The notes under the pieces: generated by a model
Database searches by the model: none
What the model was told of the DNA's origin: nothing
Seen by the model: the letters and a program-made list of their open reading frames with translations, nothing else
Part shown: piece after piece, positions 9,471-17,778 of the stretch
Position numbering within the stretch: the first letter of the stretch is position 1
Layout of the letters: the number at the start of each line of letters is the position of its first letter
Assembly (NCBI RefSeq): GCF_045689235.1
Contig: NZ_CP136864.1
Coordinates: forward strand, 2,666,001-2,730,000
DNA from: Congregibacter variabilis
GTDB lineage: Bacteria > Pseudomonadota > Gammaproteobacteria > Pseudomonadales > Halieaceae
Length of the DNA stretch: 64,000 nt
Reading direction: 5' to 3'
Program-made: the position numbers and the translations under genes

Positions 9471-10591
9471 CTACTTATTGGCAGCCTGAGTCTCTGGCCG
9501 GTCTAACAATCGAGCCAGGACAAGAGCTTGAGGTCTTCGACGCAAACTCTCTGCAGTGCATCGACAAGGAACGATGGTATTGGGACCAATGTCCTGTTTG
9601 TGATGAGGGGGGGCAGCCTGTTTCCTTCGGTGCTATGGAGCTTTGGATTACGCTGTCGGCACCTGCAATGACCCCTCCTGAGTCCCGGCACGACTATGTG
9701 AGGATGCGTTTGCTCACCCGAACAGAGGGTTACTGGCAGGACTGGGGGAATCTACTCCCGGACGGGTTTAGCATCGGTAGTTGCGAATGGGCGGGTGCGG
9801 CTAACGTTGACCGAAATGGGGTTTTCACACTGTATTACACGGTCAAGGGTACTGCCGGTGAAGCTTCTCCGACTTACTGCCAGCGCATTTTTGCTGCACA
9901 AGCGAAGCTGGCCATGGATGCACAGACACCGCGCTTGAGTCATTGGATGGATCTCGGTGAGCAAATTCGCGCTGATGGTAGTTGGTACGAACTGGCATTT
10001 GAGCGGTCGGGAGAAATGGGCGGCATTAAGGCTTTCCGTGACCCCTTCTGGCTGAGAGATGTTGTGTCCGGTCGAGAGTACCTGCTGTTTGCAGCGTCTG
10101 CTGTAGAGGCCAGTACTAAAAAGAATGCCGCTATTGGCATCGCGTCGCGCGAGCACTCTTGTGACCCCTGGGAATTACATCCGCCGCTTCTGATTGCTGA
10201 TGGTGTTACCAATGAAATGGAACGTCCGCATTTATTGCACAGCAATGGCCTTTACTACTTGTTCTGGTCTGTACACGGATGGACCTTCGACCAAAGTTTG
10301 GGAGCACCCACCGCGTTGTACGGGATGGTGTCCGAGTCTCTGGACCAACCGTTTAGACCGCTCAACGAAACCTGCCTTGTAGCAGCTAATCCAACGCAAG
10401 CTAAGTTTCAGGCCTATTCATGGTTGGTGGATGTCAATCTACAGGTCTGTAGTTTTGTTGATCTGCCCGATGGACAGATTGATGATGCACCCTCTGCCCC
10501 GGCTTACCCCCAAGGGACATTTCGTGGCGGCTTTGCCCCGGACTTTTTTCTGACGCTAGACGGAACAAAAGCCGGGATCAGGCGCTCCTAG
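9467..10591 (+). CDS. GH68-family beta-fructosidase, apparently cytoplasmic
   Basis: Glycoside hydrolase family 68 protein of 374 aa, expected to cleave sucrose (or transfer its fructosyl unit) through a fructosyl-enzyme intermediate. The three catalytic motifs are visible: YWDQCP with nucleophile Asp 40, FRDP with transition-state stabiliser Asp 192, and EMERP with acid/base Glu 252. EWAGAANVDRNG and KKNAAIGIA also match the family. There is no signal peptide, whereas classical levansucrases are secreted, so intracellular sucrose hydrolysis feeding the fructokinase is the likely job. The GTG start overlaps the permease stop. GH32 is less likely because the WMNDPNG-type motif is absent. Confidence 0.85.
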   Translation: MTTYWQPESLAGLTIEPGQELEVFDANSLQCIDKERWYWDQCPVCDEGGQPVSFGAMELWITLSAPAMTPPESRHDYVRMRLLTRTEGYWQDWGNLLPDGFSIGSCEWAGAANVDRNGVFTLYYTVKGTAGEASPTYCQRIFAAQAKLAMDAQTPRLSHWMDLGEQIRADGSWYELAFERSGEMGGIKAFRDPFWLRDVVSGREYLLFAASAVEASTKKNAAIGIASREHSCDPWELHPPLLIADGVTNEMERPHLLHSNGLYYLFWSVHGWTFDQSLGAPTALYGMVSESLDQPFRPLNETCLVAANPTQAKFQAYSWLVDVNLQVCSFVDLPDGQIDDAPSAPAYPQGTFRGGFAPDFFLTLDGTKAGIRRS

Positions 10592-10597
10592 CCAGAG

Positions 10598-11197
10598 TCA
10601 TTCATTGTTGGGAACCACGTCTAGGGGCGGTAGGGGCGGCAACTTGCCGACGCCCCGCAAACGATCCCGGGGGTTGATCACACAGGGCCGGCCGAGCAGG
10701 AGGTTGTTAGGGTAAACAATTGCCTCGCGGTTCTCGGTGATCAGCTTCAAGTTAAACAGGCCTAAATCGGCGATGTAGCCCTCTGCGTAATTATCCGCAT
10801 CAAGAACTCGTATGAAAGTACCGCGGCGAAAGGTGGGGTGTAGCAATATGACAAAGTATGCGGTGATGTTGCTCAGGATCGACCAGCTGGCAAACAGTGC
10901 AACACCCAGAAGTGTCAGAGCGGTACCTGCAAAGACCAGGACAGAGCCAAACTGCACCCCCCAAACCACCATCATTGCCAGAGCACACAGCGTTCCGGTC
11001 AACAATCGAGCTAAGCCCACCGCTCGATCGCCGGAGCTTTCTGTGAGTCGCGCGTTGTCCGCGCTGCGAGACAGCACCGGGATAGTTAGTCTGTCTATAA
11101 GAAAATAAAGGCCCACAATCGCTAGCGTGACGATGACCTGCCATGAATAAGCACCAGCCCAGCTTGTGAACGTCACCCAGATTGTCGCGAGGTCCAT
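10598..11197 (-). CDS. Small MscS-domain mechanosensitive channel protein
   Basis: Inner-membrane protein of 199 aa with about three membrane helices followed by the MscS pore helix and beta domain (LGVALFASWSILSNITAYFVIL, then FRRGTFIRV, GYIADLGLFNLKLIT, VYPNNLL). It lacks most of the C-terminal vestibule of E. coli MscS (286 aa), which is common for short MscS-like proteins. Its role is presumably release of osmolytes on hypo-osmotic shock. The ATG has a good GAGGA site. It converges on the GH68 gene with only 6 bp between stops. Confidence 0.8.
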   Translation of the reverse strand: MDLATIWVTFTSWAGAYSWQVIVTLAIVGLYFLIDRLTIPVLSRSADNARLTESSGDRAVGLARLLTGTLCALAMMVVWGVQFGSVLVFAGTALTLLGVALFASWSILSNITAYFVILLHPTFRRGTFIRVLDADNYAEGYIADLGLFNLKLITENREAIVYPNNLLLGRPCVINPRDRLRGVGKLPPLPPLDVVPNNE

Positions 11198-11314
11198 GCG
11201 TTTTTCCTCAAGCTAAAGTACCTAAAAGGCGACTGATGAGTATCGCATGTTAGAAATACCGAAAGCGTCTTCGGCGTTTAACAAGTCTGGGATCTTAGTG
11301 TGAGATAGAAGAAA

Positions 11315-11345
11315 GGCGCCATTCCAACAGGATAGCGCCGAGGCT
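11315..11345 (-). terminator. Probable terminator of the secreted repeat protein gene
   Basis: Read on the minus strand, a GGCGC / GCGCC stem with a loop of about 15 nt is followed by TTTCTTCT. It lies 25-50 bp after the stop of the 124-aa protein. The stem is short, so confidence is limited. Confidence 0.4.
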
Positions 11346-11362
11346 TCTCGATCAAATCCGGC

Positions 11363-11737
11363 TTAGCGGTGTCGGTTAAACGGTGGACGCCCGCGGAATG
11401 TGGTGGTTTTGGGTTCGTCTTCGATCAATTCCATTGCGGCGGCATCAACTACCGGTAGTTCAACCTGCTTGCGACTGAAGGGAGGGCGACCTGTAAAGTC
11501 GGTCTGCCAAACGACCTCGGTCGCTACGTTTACATCAATGATTTCCATTGCAGCTACGTCGATGGTGTTAACCGGCACGCGCTCGCGTTTGTAGGGCGGC
11601 TTGCCGCGCATATCGACTTCCCAGCGATACTCAACATTGTCCATGGACGACGTGCTCTCAGCGATCACGCCGCTCGATGCGGACAGTACGGCCGCGGTCA
11701 TAAATACTGTGGCTCCAAGGATTGCGTTTGATTTCAT
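11363..11737 (-). CDS. Small secreted protein with internal GxPP(Y/F)xR repeats
   Basis: A 124-aa protein I do not recognise. It has a clear Sec signal peptide (cleavage expected near VIA-ES, residue 26). The mature part is repetitive: GKPPYKR (45-51), GRPPFSR (83-89) and GRPPFNR (116-122). Between them, IDVAAMEII (59-67) and VDAAAMELI (97-105) repeat too, and WEVDMRG and WQTDFTG precede the first two PP motifs. The unit is therefore about 38 residues, present twice plus a partial third copy at the C-terminus. No cysteines, so no disulfides or haem. AGGAGG lies upstream of the ATG. It has its own terminator and no operon partner. Periplasmic or extracellular location is inferred. Confidence 0.7.
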   Translation of the reverse strand: MKSNAILGATVFMTAAVLSASSGVIAESTSSMDNVEYRWEVDMRGKPPYKRERVPVNTIDVAAMEIIDVNVATEVVWQTDFTGRPPFSRKQVELPVVDAAAMELIEDEPKTTTFRGRPPFNRHR

Positions 11738-12075
11738 AACTGAATCGAACCTCCTGATCTATTGTCGAATTCCGTGGCTGAGCTTTATTACGAGCCCCCA
11801 CTCAATACCTAATCATAGCCCCTGTTCAACAACTGCCTGAACAAACCCTTGAGAATTTACAATAGATTTTATCTATCAATATTAGGTCTTGGGCAACAAT
11901 TCAACCCTATCTATTGCTTGATTTGGCTCCGCTTGGAGCATTTTTGCACTGCATAAGCGCATTGAGTGCACGTTTGTGGAGCGACTCACTACCGAAATCA
12001 TCGCTTTGGGAGCACTGCAGGCTAGCAAAACCGGGCTTTATGAATGTCTGGCGCAACATTTGCAGCACCGTGCCC
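11738..12075. other. Intergenic region between two divergent genes
   Basis: This 338-bp stretch holds the upstream regions of the secreted repeat protein (left) and the protease-like gene (right). A small hairpin, GCTCC-GCTT-GGAGC followed by A and five T (11926-11945), resembles a weak terminator on the plus strand. An inverted repeat TGTTCA-N9-TGAACA lies at 11823-11843. The part from 11914 on is open in the frame of the protease-like gene but does not look like protein. No RNA gene was recognised. Confidence 0.4.
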
Positions 12076-12600
12076 ATGCGTAAGCACCCCCACCACCTGT
12101 TTTGCTTTGTTGGACTTCTGGTTATTGCCACGAGCGCTCTTGCCCAACATACAGTGGATTTTCCCTTAAGCGCTGGTACCGGCGGTGCGCTGGAATTGGT
12201 GCTGAATGTGGATGGAGAGTCAGCCACATTTCTGCTCGATACCGGAGCAGCGATTGCGACAATTAACAGCGCTTTGTTTGATCGCCTCAATGACCATGGA
12301 TCTTCACGCAAAGTGCGTGAAGTTGCCGCGCGTATGGCGGATGGTCGCGTTCGGAAATTGAGTGTCTATTCGGTAACCGGGCTGCAGCTTGGCCAAGGAT
12401 GCGAGCTGGGGGCCACCGAAGTGATCGTGGTTCCCGGAGCAGGACGCAACCTGCTGGGCCTGAATGTTCTCGAAAAGTTTGCGCCGCTCACGCTGTCATT
12501 GAGCCCACCGGCGCTGGGGCTTAGCAATTGCGCTGCGGTGACTATTGCTGAGTCAGCACCGAATGAAGAAGTGACCGTCGCGGCGGTATCACCGCTATAA
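12076..12600 (+). CDS. Secreted retropepsin-like aspartic protease
   Basis: Single-domain, retroviral-type aspartic protease fold, about 174 aa from the chosen ATG. A signal peptide (MRKHPHHLFCFVGLLVIATSALA) is followed by LVLNVDGESATFLLDTGAAIATIN with the catalytic Asp 55 in the DTG motif, then RMADGRVRKL and NLLGLNVLEKF, which match the flap and the second hydrophobic-hydrophobic-glycine region of this family. Such proteins act as homodimers, probably in the periplasm; the substrate is unknown. The frame is open for another 160 bp upstream, but starting at 12076 gives a clean signal peptide. Its 3' end overlaps the convergent regulator by 6 bp. Confidence 0.7.
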   Translation: MRKHPHHLFCFVGLLVIATSALAQHTVDFPLSAGTGGALELVLNVDGESATFLLDTGAAIATINSALFDRLNDHGSSRKVREVAARMADGRVRKLSVYSVTGLQLGQGCELGATEVIVVPGAGRNLLGLNVLEKFAPLTLSLSPPALGLSNCAAVTIAESAPNEEVTVAAVSPL

Positions 12601-13530
12601 GCTATCCAGCACCTGCACCGCGTGACCCAACCGCGCCCCAATAATCTCGCGAATATCCTTTGCCAGCACTTTGTAAAACCCCCGGGCTGGACTGCTGGGT
12701 CGCCAGGCCAGTACATGTAATCTGGCGATAGATTCGTCATCGAGTTCCTTTACGGTGAGACCACTTTCTGCACTGATCTCTGATTCGACGTAAAGCGCGG
12801 GAAGAAACGCCAGGCCCATGCCCATGACGACCATTAATCGCAGTGCGTCCAGGCTGCTCCCCTCATAGTCCCGAAGCACTTCCGCACCCAGTCGATTACA
12901 TACCGCCTCAACCTGCCGTGCAAACTGATGCCCATGTTCCGTAGTAAGCACTTGCTCACCCGCTAGGTGCTTTCCCTGCCACACAGACACTTTCGACAGG
13001 GGATGCTCTTGAGAAGCTGCCAAGAGAATTTTTTCGCGCAGAAGCGGCTCCTGTACCAGGTCTGGCGTATTGATGGGTAAGGATGTAATGATCAAATCGT
13101 AGTCACCATGGGCAATACCCTCCTCTAAGCCCAGTGGCGAGTCTTCCCGCACATAAAACCGAAGTCCCGGATGAGCCTCTCGCAATGCTGGAAGTATCTG
13201 CGGCAACAAGTAGGGTCCGAGTGTGCCTTTCACCCCCAAACGGTAGGTGGCTTTCTCGTTGGCCCGCGAGTCTCCAACCTGTTGCCCCAGTTCCTCCATG
13301 GCTTCAATCACCCGACGTGCCTGTGGTTCAAACAAACGGCCCACGGGGGTGAAGTAAGCACCGCTTCGGGATCTTTCCAGGAGCTTTGCCCCCAGCAGTT
13401 CTTCTGCGCGGGCTATCTGAGCGGTGAGTGTAGGCTGGCTGATACCCAGTTCGTCAGCAGCTCCGCGAAAGCTGCCGCTCTTAGCCACGGCCAGGATGTA
13501 TTCGATTTGTTTTAGAGATGGTCTTTTCAT
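12595..13530 (-). CDS. OxyR-like LysR-family regulator lacking the peroxide-sensing cysteine
   Basis: LysR-type regulator of about 311 aa. The winged helix-turn-helix is at the N-terminus (IEYILAVAKSGSFRGAADELGISQPTLTAQIARAEELLG). The effector domain aligns with OxyR (TEHGHQFARQVEAVC... SSLDALRLMVVMGMGLAFLPALYV). E. coli OxyR senses peroxide by a disulfide between Cys199 and Cys208. Here the first is Gln 202, and only the second is kept (Cys 211). It is therefore unlikely to act by that disulfide switch and may sense another ligand. The ATG at 13530 fits the usual LysR N-terminus. No catalase or peroxiredoxin gene is adjacent. Confidence 0.85.
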   Translation of the reverse strand: MKRPSLKQIEYILAVAKSGSFRGAADELGISQPTLTAQIARAEELLGAKLLERSRSGAYFTPVGRLFEPQARRVIEAMEELGQQVGDSRANEKATYRLGVKGTLGPYLLPQILPALREAHPGLRFYVREDSPLGLEEGIAHGDYDLIITSLPINTPDLVQEPLLREKILLAASQEHPLSKVSVWQGKHLAGEQVLTTEHGHQFARQVEAVCNRLGAEVLRDYEGSSLDALRLMVVMGMGLAFLPALYVESEISAESGLTVKELDDESIARLHVLAWRPSSPARGFYKVLAKDIREIIGARLGHAVQVLDSL

Positions 13531-13702
13531 GGGGGCGGAGTGATTACTGCGTTGGCTTATGTTGAGATAAGCGAGATAGCAGCACAAGCTTCGAAGCCAG
13601 GTTCAGGCCATCAACTTTTCAGGTAGGGCCAGCCTTTTTAAGCTACTCTATTTTTGAGCATGTGTCGGCCTTAGGGTCTGTTTGACAACGGAGCGCCAGA
13701 GT

Positions 13703-14206
13703 ATGAGCTTACGAATTATCAAGATATTGATGTTGTTTATGGTGGGCTTGTTCTGCCTCATCGGTGCTGTTTTTAATCTTACATCCATGGAAGCTGATCT
13801 TGCACTTGTCTCTCTGGTGGTGATTGGTGATGGCGCGACTGGGGTCGCTGATTGGCAAAAAATAGAGACGCCCTGGTTCGTCACCCTCTGTTGGGCGGTC
13901 ATCCCATTATCTAAAGCGCTCGCGGGGCTGTTGTGCCTCATGAGCGTGGGCAGGATGTGGTCGCTCAGGCGATCAGATTCATCAAGTTTTCAGTGGGCCA
14001 AACATGCGGGCATCGTCGGCTGCGGTGTAATGCTCGCGATGTTGTTCGGTGTGTTTATACTCATCGCTGAAACCTGGTTTCAGCAGTGGCAGACCCCTCT
14101 GGGTGCGGGCATTTTGGGCGCAGCCCAACGGTACATAGTGTGTATCGGCGTGATCGTGTTCTTTGTTTACCTTTCGGATGATGAGCTTGCTGAGCGCGGA
14201 AACTGA
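13703..14206 (+). CDS. DUF2165 family small membrane protein
   Basis: Predicted integral membrane protein, about 167 aa, with four hydrophobic segments (near residues 5-23, 66-88, 103-124 and 138-155). The arrangement and WFVTLCWAVIPLSKALAGLLCL match the uncharacterised DUF2165 family. The ATG at 13703 is preceded by GGAG; an upstream TTG in frame has no ribosome site. It stands alone, convergent with rmuC. The function is unknown. Confidence 0.75.
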   Translation: MSLRIIKILMLFMVGLFCLIGAVFNLTSMEADLALVSLVVIGDGATGVADWQKIETPWFVTLCWAVIPLSKALAGLLCLMSVGRMWSLRRSDSSSFQWAKHAGIVGCGVMLAMLFGVFILIAETWFQQWQTPLGAGILGAAQRYIVCIGVIVFFVYLSDDELAERGN

Positions 14207-14225
14207 CGGATCAGAGCCTACATCT

Positions 14226-15674
14226 TTAGATTTCAGGTTCGTCTTTGAGATTTGACGGGGGCGGTGTTTGCCCTAAAGGCTCGCTCAACACACCCAGTCG
14301 ATCATGCTCAATGGTTGGATGTTGCGTTGTTGTTTTGGGTAGCTCGCCCTTTGCGTTGGCCGCGGTGCTCTTAAAGCGCTCGACCTTTCCATAAAGGCCC
14401 TGTTTACCCACCAAGGCAGTGACGGTTTTGTTGTACTTGTCGGTGGTGGTGCTCAGCGTTTTACCCATGTCTTCCAGGCGCTGCCCTACCAGACAGACTT
14501 TATTGTAAATCTCGCCAGCCATCTCACTGATGGCCCGCGCTTCTTCATTGCTGCGATAGGCAATCCACAGGCTGGCAACCGTGCGCAGCATCGGTAGCAA
14601 CGTGGTGTGAGAGACCATGATCACATTCTTGTGATAGCCATCGTTAAAGAGCTCTTTGTTAAATTTAAGCGCTTCGATGTACGCCGCCTCGATGGGCATG
14701 AACATAAAAACAAGTTCGGGACTGTTCATACCGCTGAGCGAGGAATAGTCCTTTGCAGAAAGATCATCGATGTGTCGCTTTAAGGCCTGTCCATGGGCCT
14801 TGAGCGCATCGTGGCGCTCTTCATCGGTTTCTGCTGCCACGGCGCGGTCATAGTCAACCAGCGATACCTTGCTGTCGATGATCAGATGCTTACCATCAGG
14901 CAGCTTGATAACAAAATCCGGAATTCGCAGTTTGCCCTCAACGTCACGAAAACTGCTTTGCGCCTCGTAATGACTGCCAGGCTCCAGGCCAGCCAGCTGC
15001 AAGGTACGCTCTAACTGCACCTCTCCCCAGTTGCCCGTGGTTTTCTTGTCACCTTTGAGAGCTTTAGCCAGATTCTCGGCCTGATCGCTCATCTTCAGAC
15101 CCACGCCCATCATGTTGCGAAGCTCTACCGCCAGTCCTTCGTTTCCGCGAATGGACTGCTCGTGTACTTCGTTGATGCGCGACTGGAACCGATGGATTTG
15201 GTCCCCAAAGGGTTTGAGTAACGACTCCATGGATTGTTGATTATCGCTGCTAAATTTCTTGCCACGCTCTTCGAAGATGCGATTTGCGAGGTTTTCAAAC
15301 TCCATGGCCAGCTGCCGTTTACTGTTTTCCAGCAGCGCCATTTGTTCTTTGTGTTTTTCTTGATCGGCGCTCTGTCGCGCGCTTAAAGCTGCATTGGTCG
15401 ACGAGAGTAAGTCCCGCTCCTGCTGAAGCGCTGTGACTCTGATGCTCAGTTTTTCGAACTGTTCGGCGAGAATCTCCCGCTCACTCAAGAGGCTTGCATG
15501 ACCAATTTCCAGCTCCTGAAGGCGGTCTCGTTGTTCCTCCAGATCGCCTCGTGATTTAGACAGTTCTGCACCGCGCCACATCCAGGCTATTACTGCGCCA
15601 CAGACAAGCCCCAGCATGGCGTACAGCAGCGATGGATCGTTGAGCGCCGACTCGATCAACTGCTGTCCCGGCAC
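14226..15674 (-). CDS. rmuC: DNA recombination protein RmuC
   Basis: RmuC-family protein, 482 aa, thought to restrain inversions at short inverted repeats, possibly as a nuclease (family knowledge). One N-terminal membrane helix (LLYAMLGLVCGAVIAWMW) is followed by a long coiled coil to about residue 200, then the conserved RmuC core with a PD-(D/E)XK-like region (GNWGEVQLERTLQLAGL, IPDFVIKLPDGKHLIIDSKVSL). GTG start. It is followed on the same strand 19 bp after glyS, so it may be the last gene of the glyQ-glyS-rmuC transcript. Confidence 0.93.
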   Translation of the reverse strand: MPGQQLIESALNDPSLLYAMLGLVCGAVIAWMWRGAELSKSRGDLEEQRDRLQELEIGHASLLSEREILAEQFEKLSIRVTALQQERDLLSSTNAALSARQSADQEKHKEQMALLENSKRQLAMEFENLANRIFEERGKKFSSDNQQSMESLLKPFGDQIHRFQSRINEVHEQSIRGNEGLAVELRNMMGVGLKMSDQAENLAKALKGDKKTTGNWGEVQLERTLQLAGLEPGSHYEAQSSFRDVEGKLRIPDFVIKLPDGKHLIIDSKVSLVDYDRAVAAETDEERHDALKAHGQALKRHIDDLSAKDYSSLSGMNSPELVFMFMPIEAAYIEALKFNKELFNDGYHKNVIMVSHTTLLPMLRTVASLWIAYRSNEEARAISEMAGEIYNKVCLVGQRLEDMGKTLSTTTDKYNKTVTALVGKQGLYGKVERFKSTAANAKGELPKTTTQHPTIEHDRLGVLSEPLGQTPPPSNLKDEPEI

Positions 15675-15693
15675 ACCGCCGCTGGGAATTTAC

Positions 15694-17778
15694 TCACTCG
15701 CTCTTTCCGCCAGCCAGCGCAGAGATGTCTGCGATGTGCATAAATTGCGCGCGAAGCTGCGCCAACAATGCCAGTCGATTGGCCTTGAGTGCAGGGTCCT
15801 CGGCGTTGACCATCACCCCATCAAAAAAGGCATCCACGGGCTCTCTAAGTTCCGCAAGTCGACTTAGGGCCGACGCGTAGTCTGCCTTTGCCAGTACCTC
15901 TATATTATCTGATGCCGCTGCCTCGATAGCCGCAGCCAAGGCTATCTCTTGCGGCTCCTGGAGTAAGTTGGCGCTTACGACCATGCTTTCGTCGCGGTCC
16001 TTGGCTTTTGCCAGAATGTTGCTCACGCGCTTGTTCGCTGCCGCGAGCGCTTCCGCCTCCGGACGCTGGCCAAAGGCCTGCACTGCGCGAACTCGTCGAT
16101 CAAAGTCGCTGGGTCTGGCGCTACCGCTGGCGCGCACGGCCCGGAAAACTTCGATAGGAATATTGTCGTTTTCATACAGTGCCGGAAGTCGTTCAAGCAT
16201 ATAGTTGAAGACGGCCTCGGGTGCTTCGTCGTTGATAACACCCTCGGCAAAACCTCGGGCGGCAAGGGCCAGGGTGTCACGCAAATCCAGGGTGAGTTGC
16301 TTCTCGATCATTATGCGAAGCACCGCAATGGACGCGCGCCGTAAAGCAAAGGGATCCTTGGATCCCGTCGGTGGCTGACCGATACCAAAGATTCCCAGCA
16401 GAGTATCCAGACGATCGGCAAGTGCCACGGCTACCGCGACATCACCTTGAGGTAATTCACTTCCCGCCTGTGTCGGCCAATAGTGCTGAGCGATGGCATC
16501 GGCCACCGCCGGATCTTCGCCATCATTGCGTGCGTAATACGCACCGGCGATGCCTTGCATGTCTGCAAACTCCAGCACCATGTCCGACACTAAATCGGCT
16601 TTGCAAAGCTCTGCCGCGCGTTCGGCCTGGGCCTTATCGGCACCCATAAGCGTCGCAAGCTCGCCAGCCAGACTTTGAACCCGCTGAGTTTTATCGAGCA
16701 AGGACCCGAGCTGTTTCTGAAACACAACCCCACCCAGTCGCTCTACTCGCGAGGCGAGAGTGTGCTGGCGATCCTGTTCAAAGAAAAACGCCGCGTCGGC
16801 GAGCCGGGGTCTTATCACCCGCTCGTTACCGGCAACCACCTGACTGGGGTCTTTGCTTTCTATGTTGCTCACCGTGACAAAGTTGGGCATTAAGGTGCCG
16901 CTGCCATCGACTACCGGAAAATACTTTTGATGGCTTTGCATAGACGAGATCAAAGCCTCGGCCGGAACCTCTAAAAATGTGGTGTCAAAGCTACCAGCCA
17001 GAGCAACGGGCCACTCCACCAGGCTTGCGACTTCGCCAAGCAGATCAGTATCAATCAGTGCCTGGCCTCCAACGGCCACTGCGGCCGCTTCGACCTGCTC
17101 GCGAATCAGATTGCTACGTTCGCTAAAGTCTGCGATGACCCATGCGTCCCGCATCAATGCTGGATAGTCACTCGCTGACTTAATGTTGATGGGCTCTGGC
17201 GCATGAAAGCGGTGTCCTTTGGAGACGTTGCCACTGCAAATGCCTAAAACATCGCCAAACCCCTGTTCATCGCCATACATCAGAACAATCCAGTGCACGG
17301 GTCGCACAAACTCCCTGCGAGCCGCCCCCCAACGCATACGTTTTGCAATGGGCAGCTCCGCAATAGCCTCATTGACGAGTTCGCATAGACATTCCCGCGT
17401 TTTTGCACCGCTGACGACTTGTTTGAATCCCAGGCGCTGTCCTTTGGGGGTATCAATCAGTTCCAGTTCATCGGCAGAGACGCCTTGTTTGGCCGCAAAG
17501 CCTTCGGCGGCGCGGGTCCAGTTACCGTCCGCGCCTTTTGCCTGTGCCAGCGGCGGTCCCAGCGCTTCTTTGGTTTCGTCCGCGCCCTGATCAAGCAAAT
17601 CATCAATGAGCACGGCCAGTCGTCTTGGCGCTGCGAACCAACGACTTGCGCCGTGGGTGAGACCTTTATCTGCAAGCTTGGCGACAAGATTGTCATGGAG
17701 CGCAATACCGAGTTGCTCCAGGCTGCTCGAAGGCAGCTCCTCACAGCCGATCTCCAAAAGCAAAGGCTGATGACTCAT
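15694..17778 (-). CDS. glyS: Glycyl-tRNA synthetase beta subunit
   Basis: Beta subunit (694 aa) of the tetrameric alpha2beta2 bacterial glycyl-tRNA synthetase; it carries tRNA recognition and an HD-like domain. It starts with the usual LLLEIGCEELPSS and contains KRMRWG, FVRPVHWIVLMYGD and a DPFALRRAS segment. Its ATG overlaps the glyQ stop by four bases (ATGA), coupling translation of the two subunits. Length is normal for the family. Confidence 0.98.
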   Translation of the reverse strand: MSHQPLLLEIGCEELPSSSLEQLGIALHDNLVAKLADKGLTHGASRWFAAPRRLAVLIDDLLDQGADETKEALGPPLAQAKGADGNWTRAAEGFAAKQGVSADELELIDTPKGQRLGFKQVVSGAKTRECLCELVNEAIAELPIAKRMRWGAARREFVRPVHWIVLMYGDEQGFGDVLGICSGNVSKGHRFHAPEPINIKSASDYPALMRDAWVIADFSERSNLIREQVEAAAVAVGGQALIDTDLLGEVASLVEWPVALAGSFDTTFLEVPAEALISSMQSHQKYFPVVDGSGTLMPNFVTVSNIESKDPSQVVAGNERVIRPRLADAAFFFEQDRQHTLASRVERLGGVVFQKQLGSLLDKTQRVQSLAGELATLMGADKAQAERAAELCKADLVSDMVLEFADMQGIAGAYYARNDGEDPAVADAIAQHYWPTQAGSELPQGDVAVAVALADRLDTLLGIFGIGQPPTGSKDPFALRRASIAVLRIMIEKQLTLDLRDTLALAARGFAEGVINDEAPEAVFNYMLERLPALYENDNIPIEVFRAVRASGSARPSDFDRRVRAVQAFGQRPEAEALAAANKRVSNILAKAKDRDESMVVSANLLQEPQEIALAAAIEAAASDNIEVLAKADYASALSRLAELREPVDAFFDGVMVNAEDPALKANRLALLAQLRAQFMHIADISALAGGKSE

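Noticed and set aside
11926..11945. Terminator-like hairpin suggesting a small RNA in the 11.7-12.1 kb gap
   Set aside because: The stem is only 5 bp and no promoter with good -35 and -10 boxes was found before it.
12049..12063. Sigma-54-like TGGCGC-N5-TTGCA before the aspartic protease gene
   Set aside because: The GG-N10-GC spacing fits, but transcription would begin on the start codon itself, leaving no leader or ribosome site. Probably chance.
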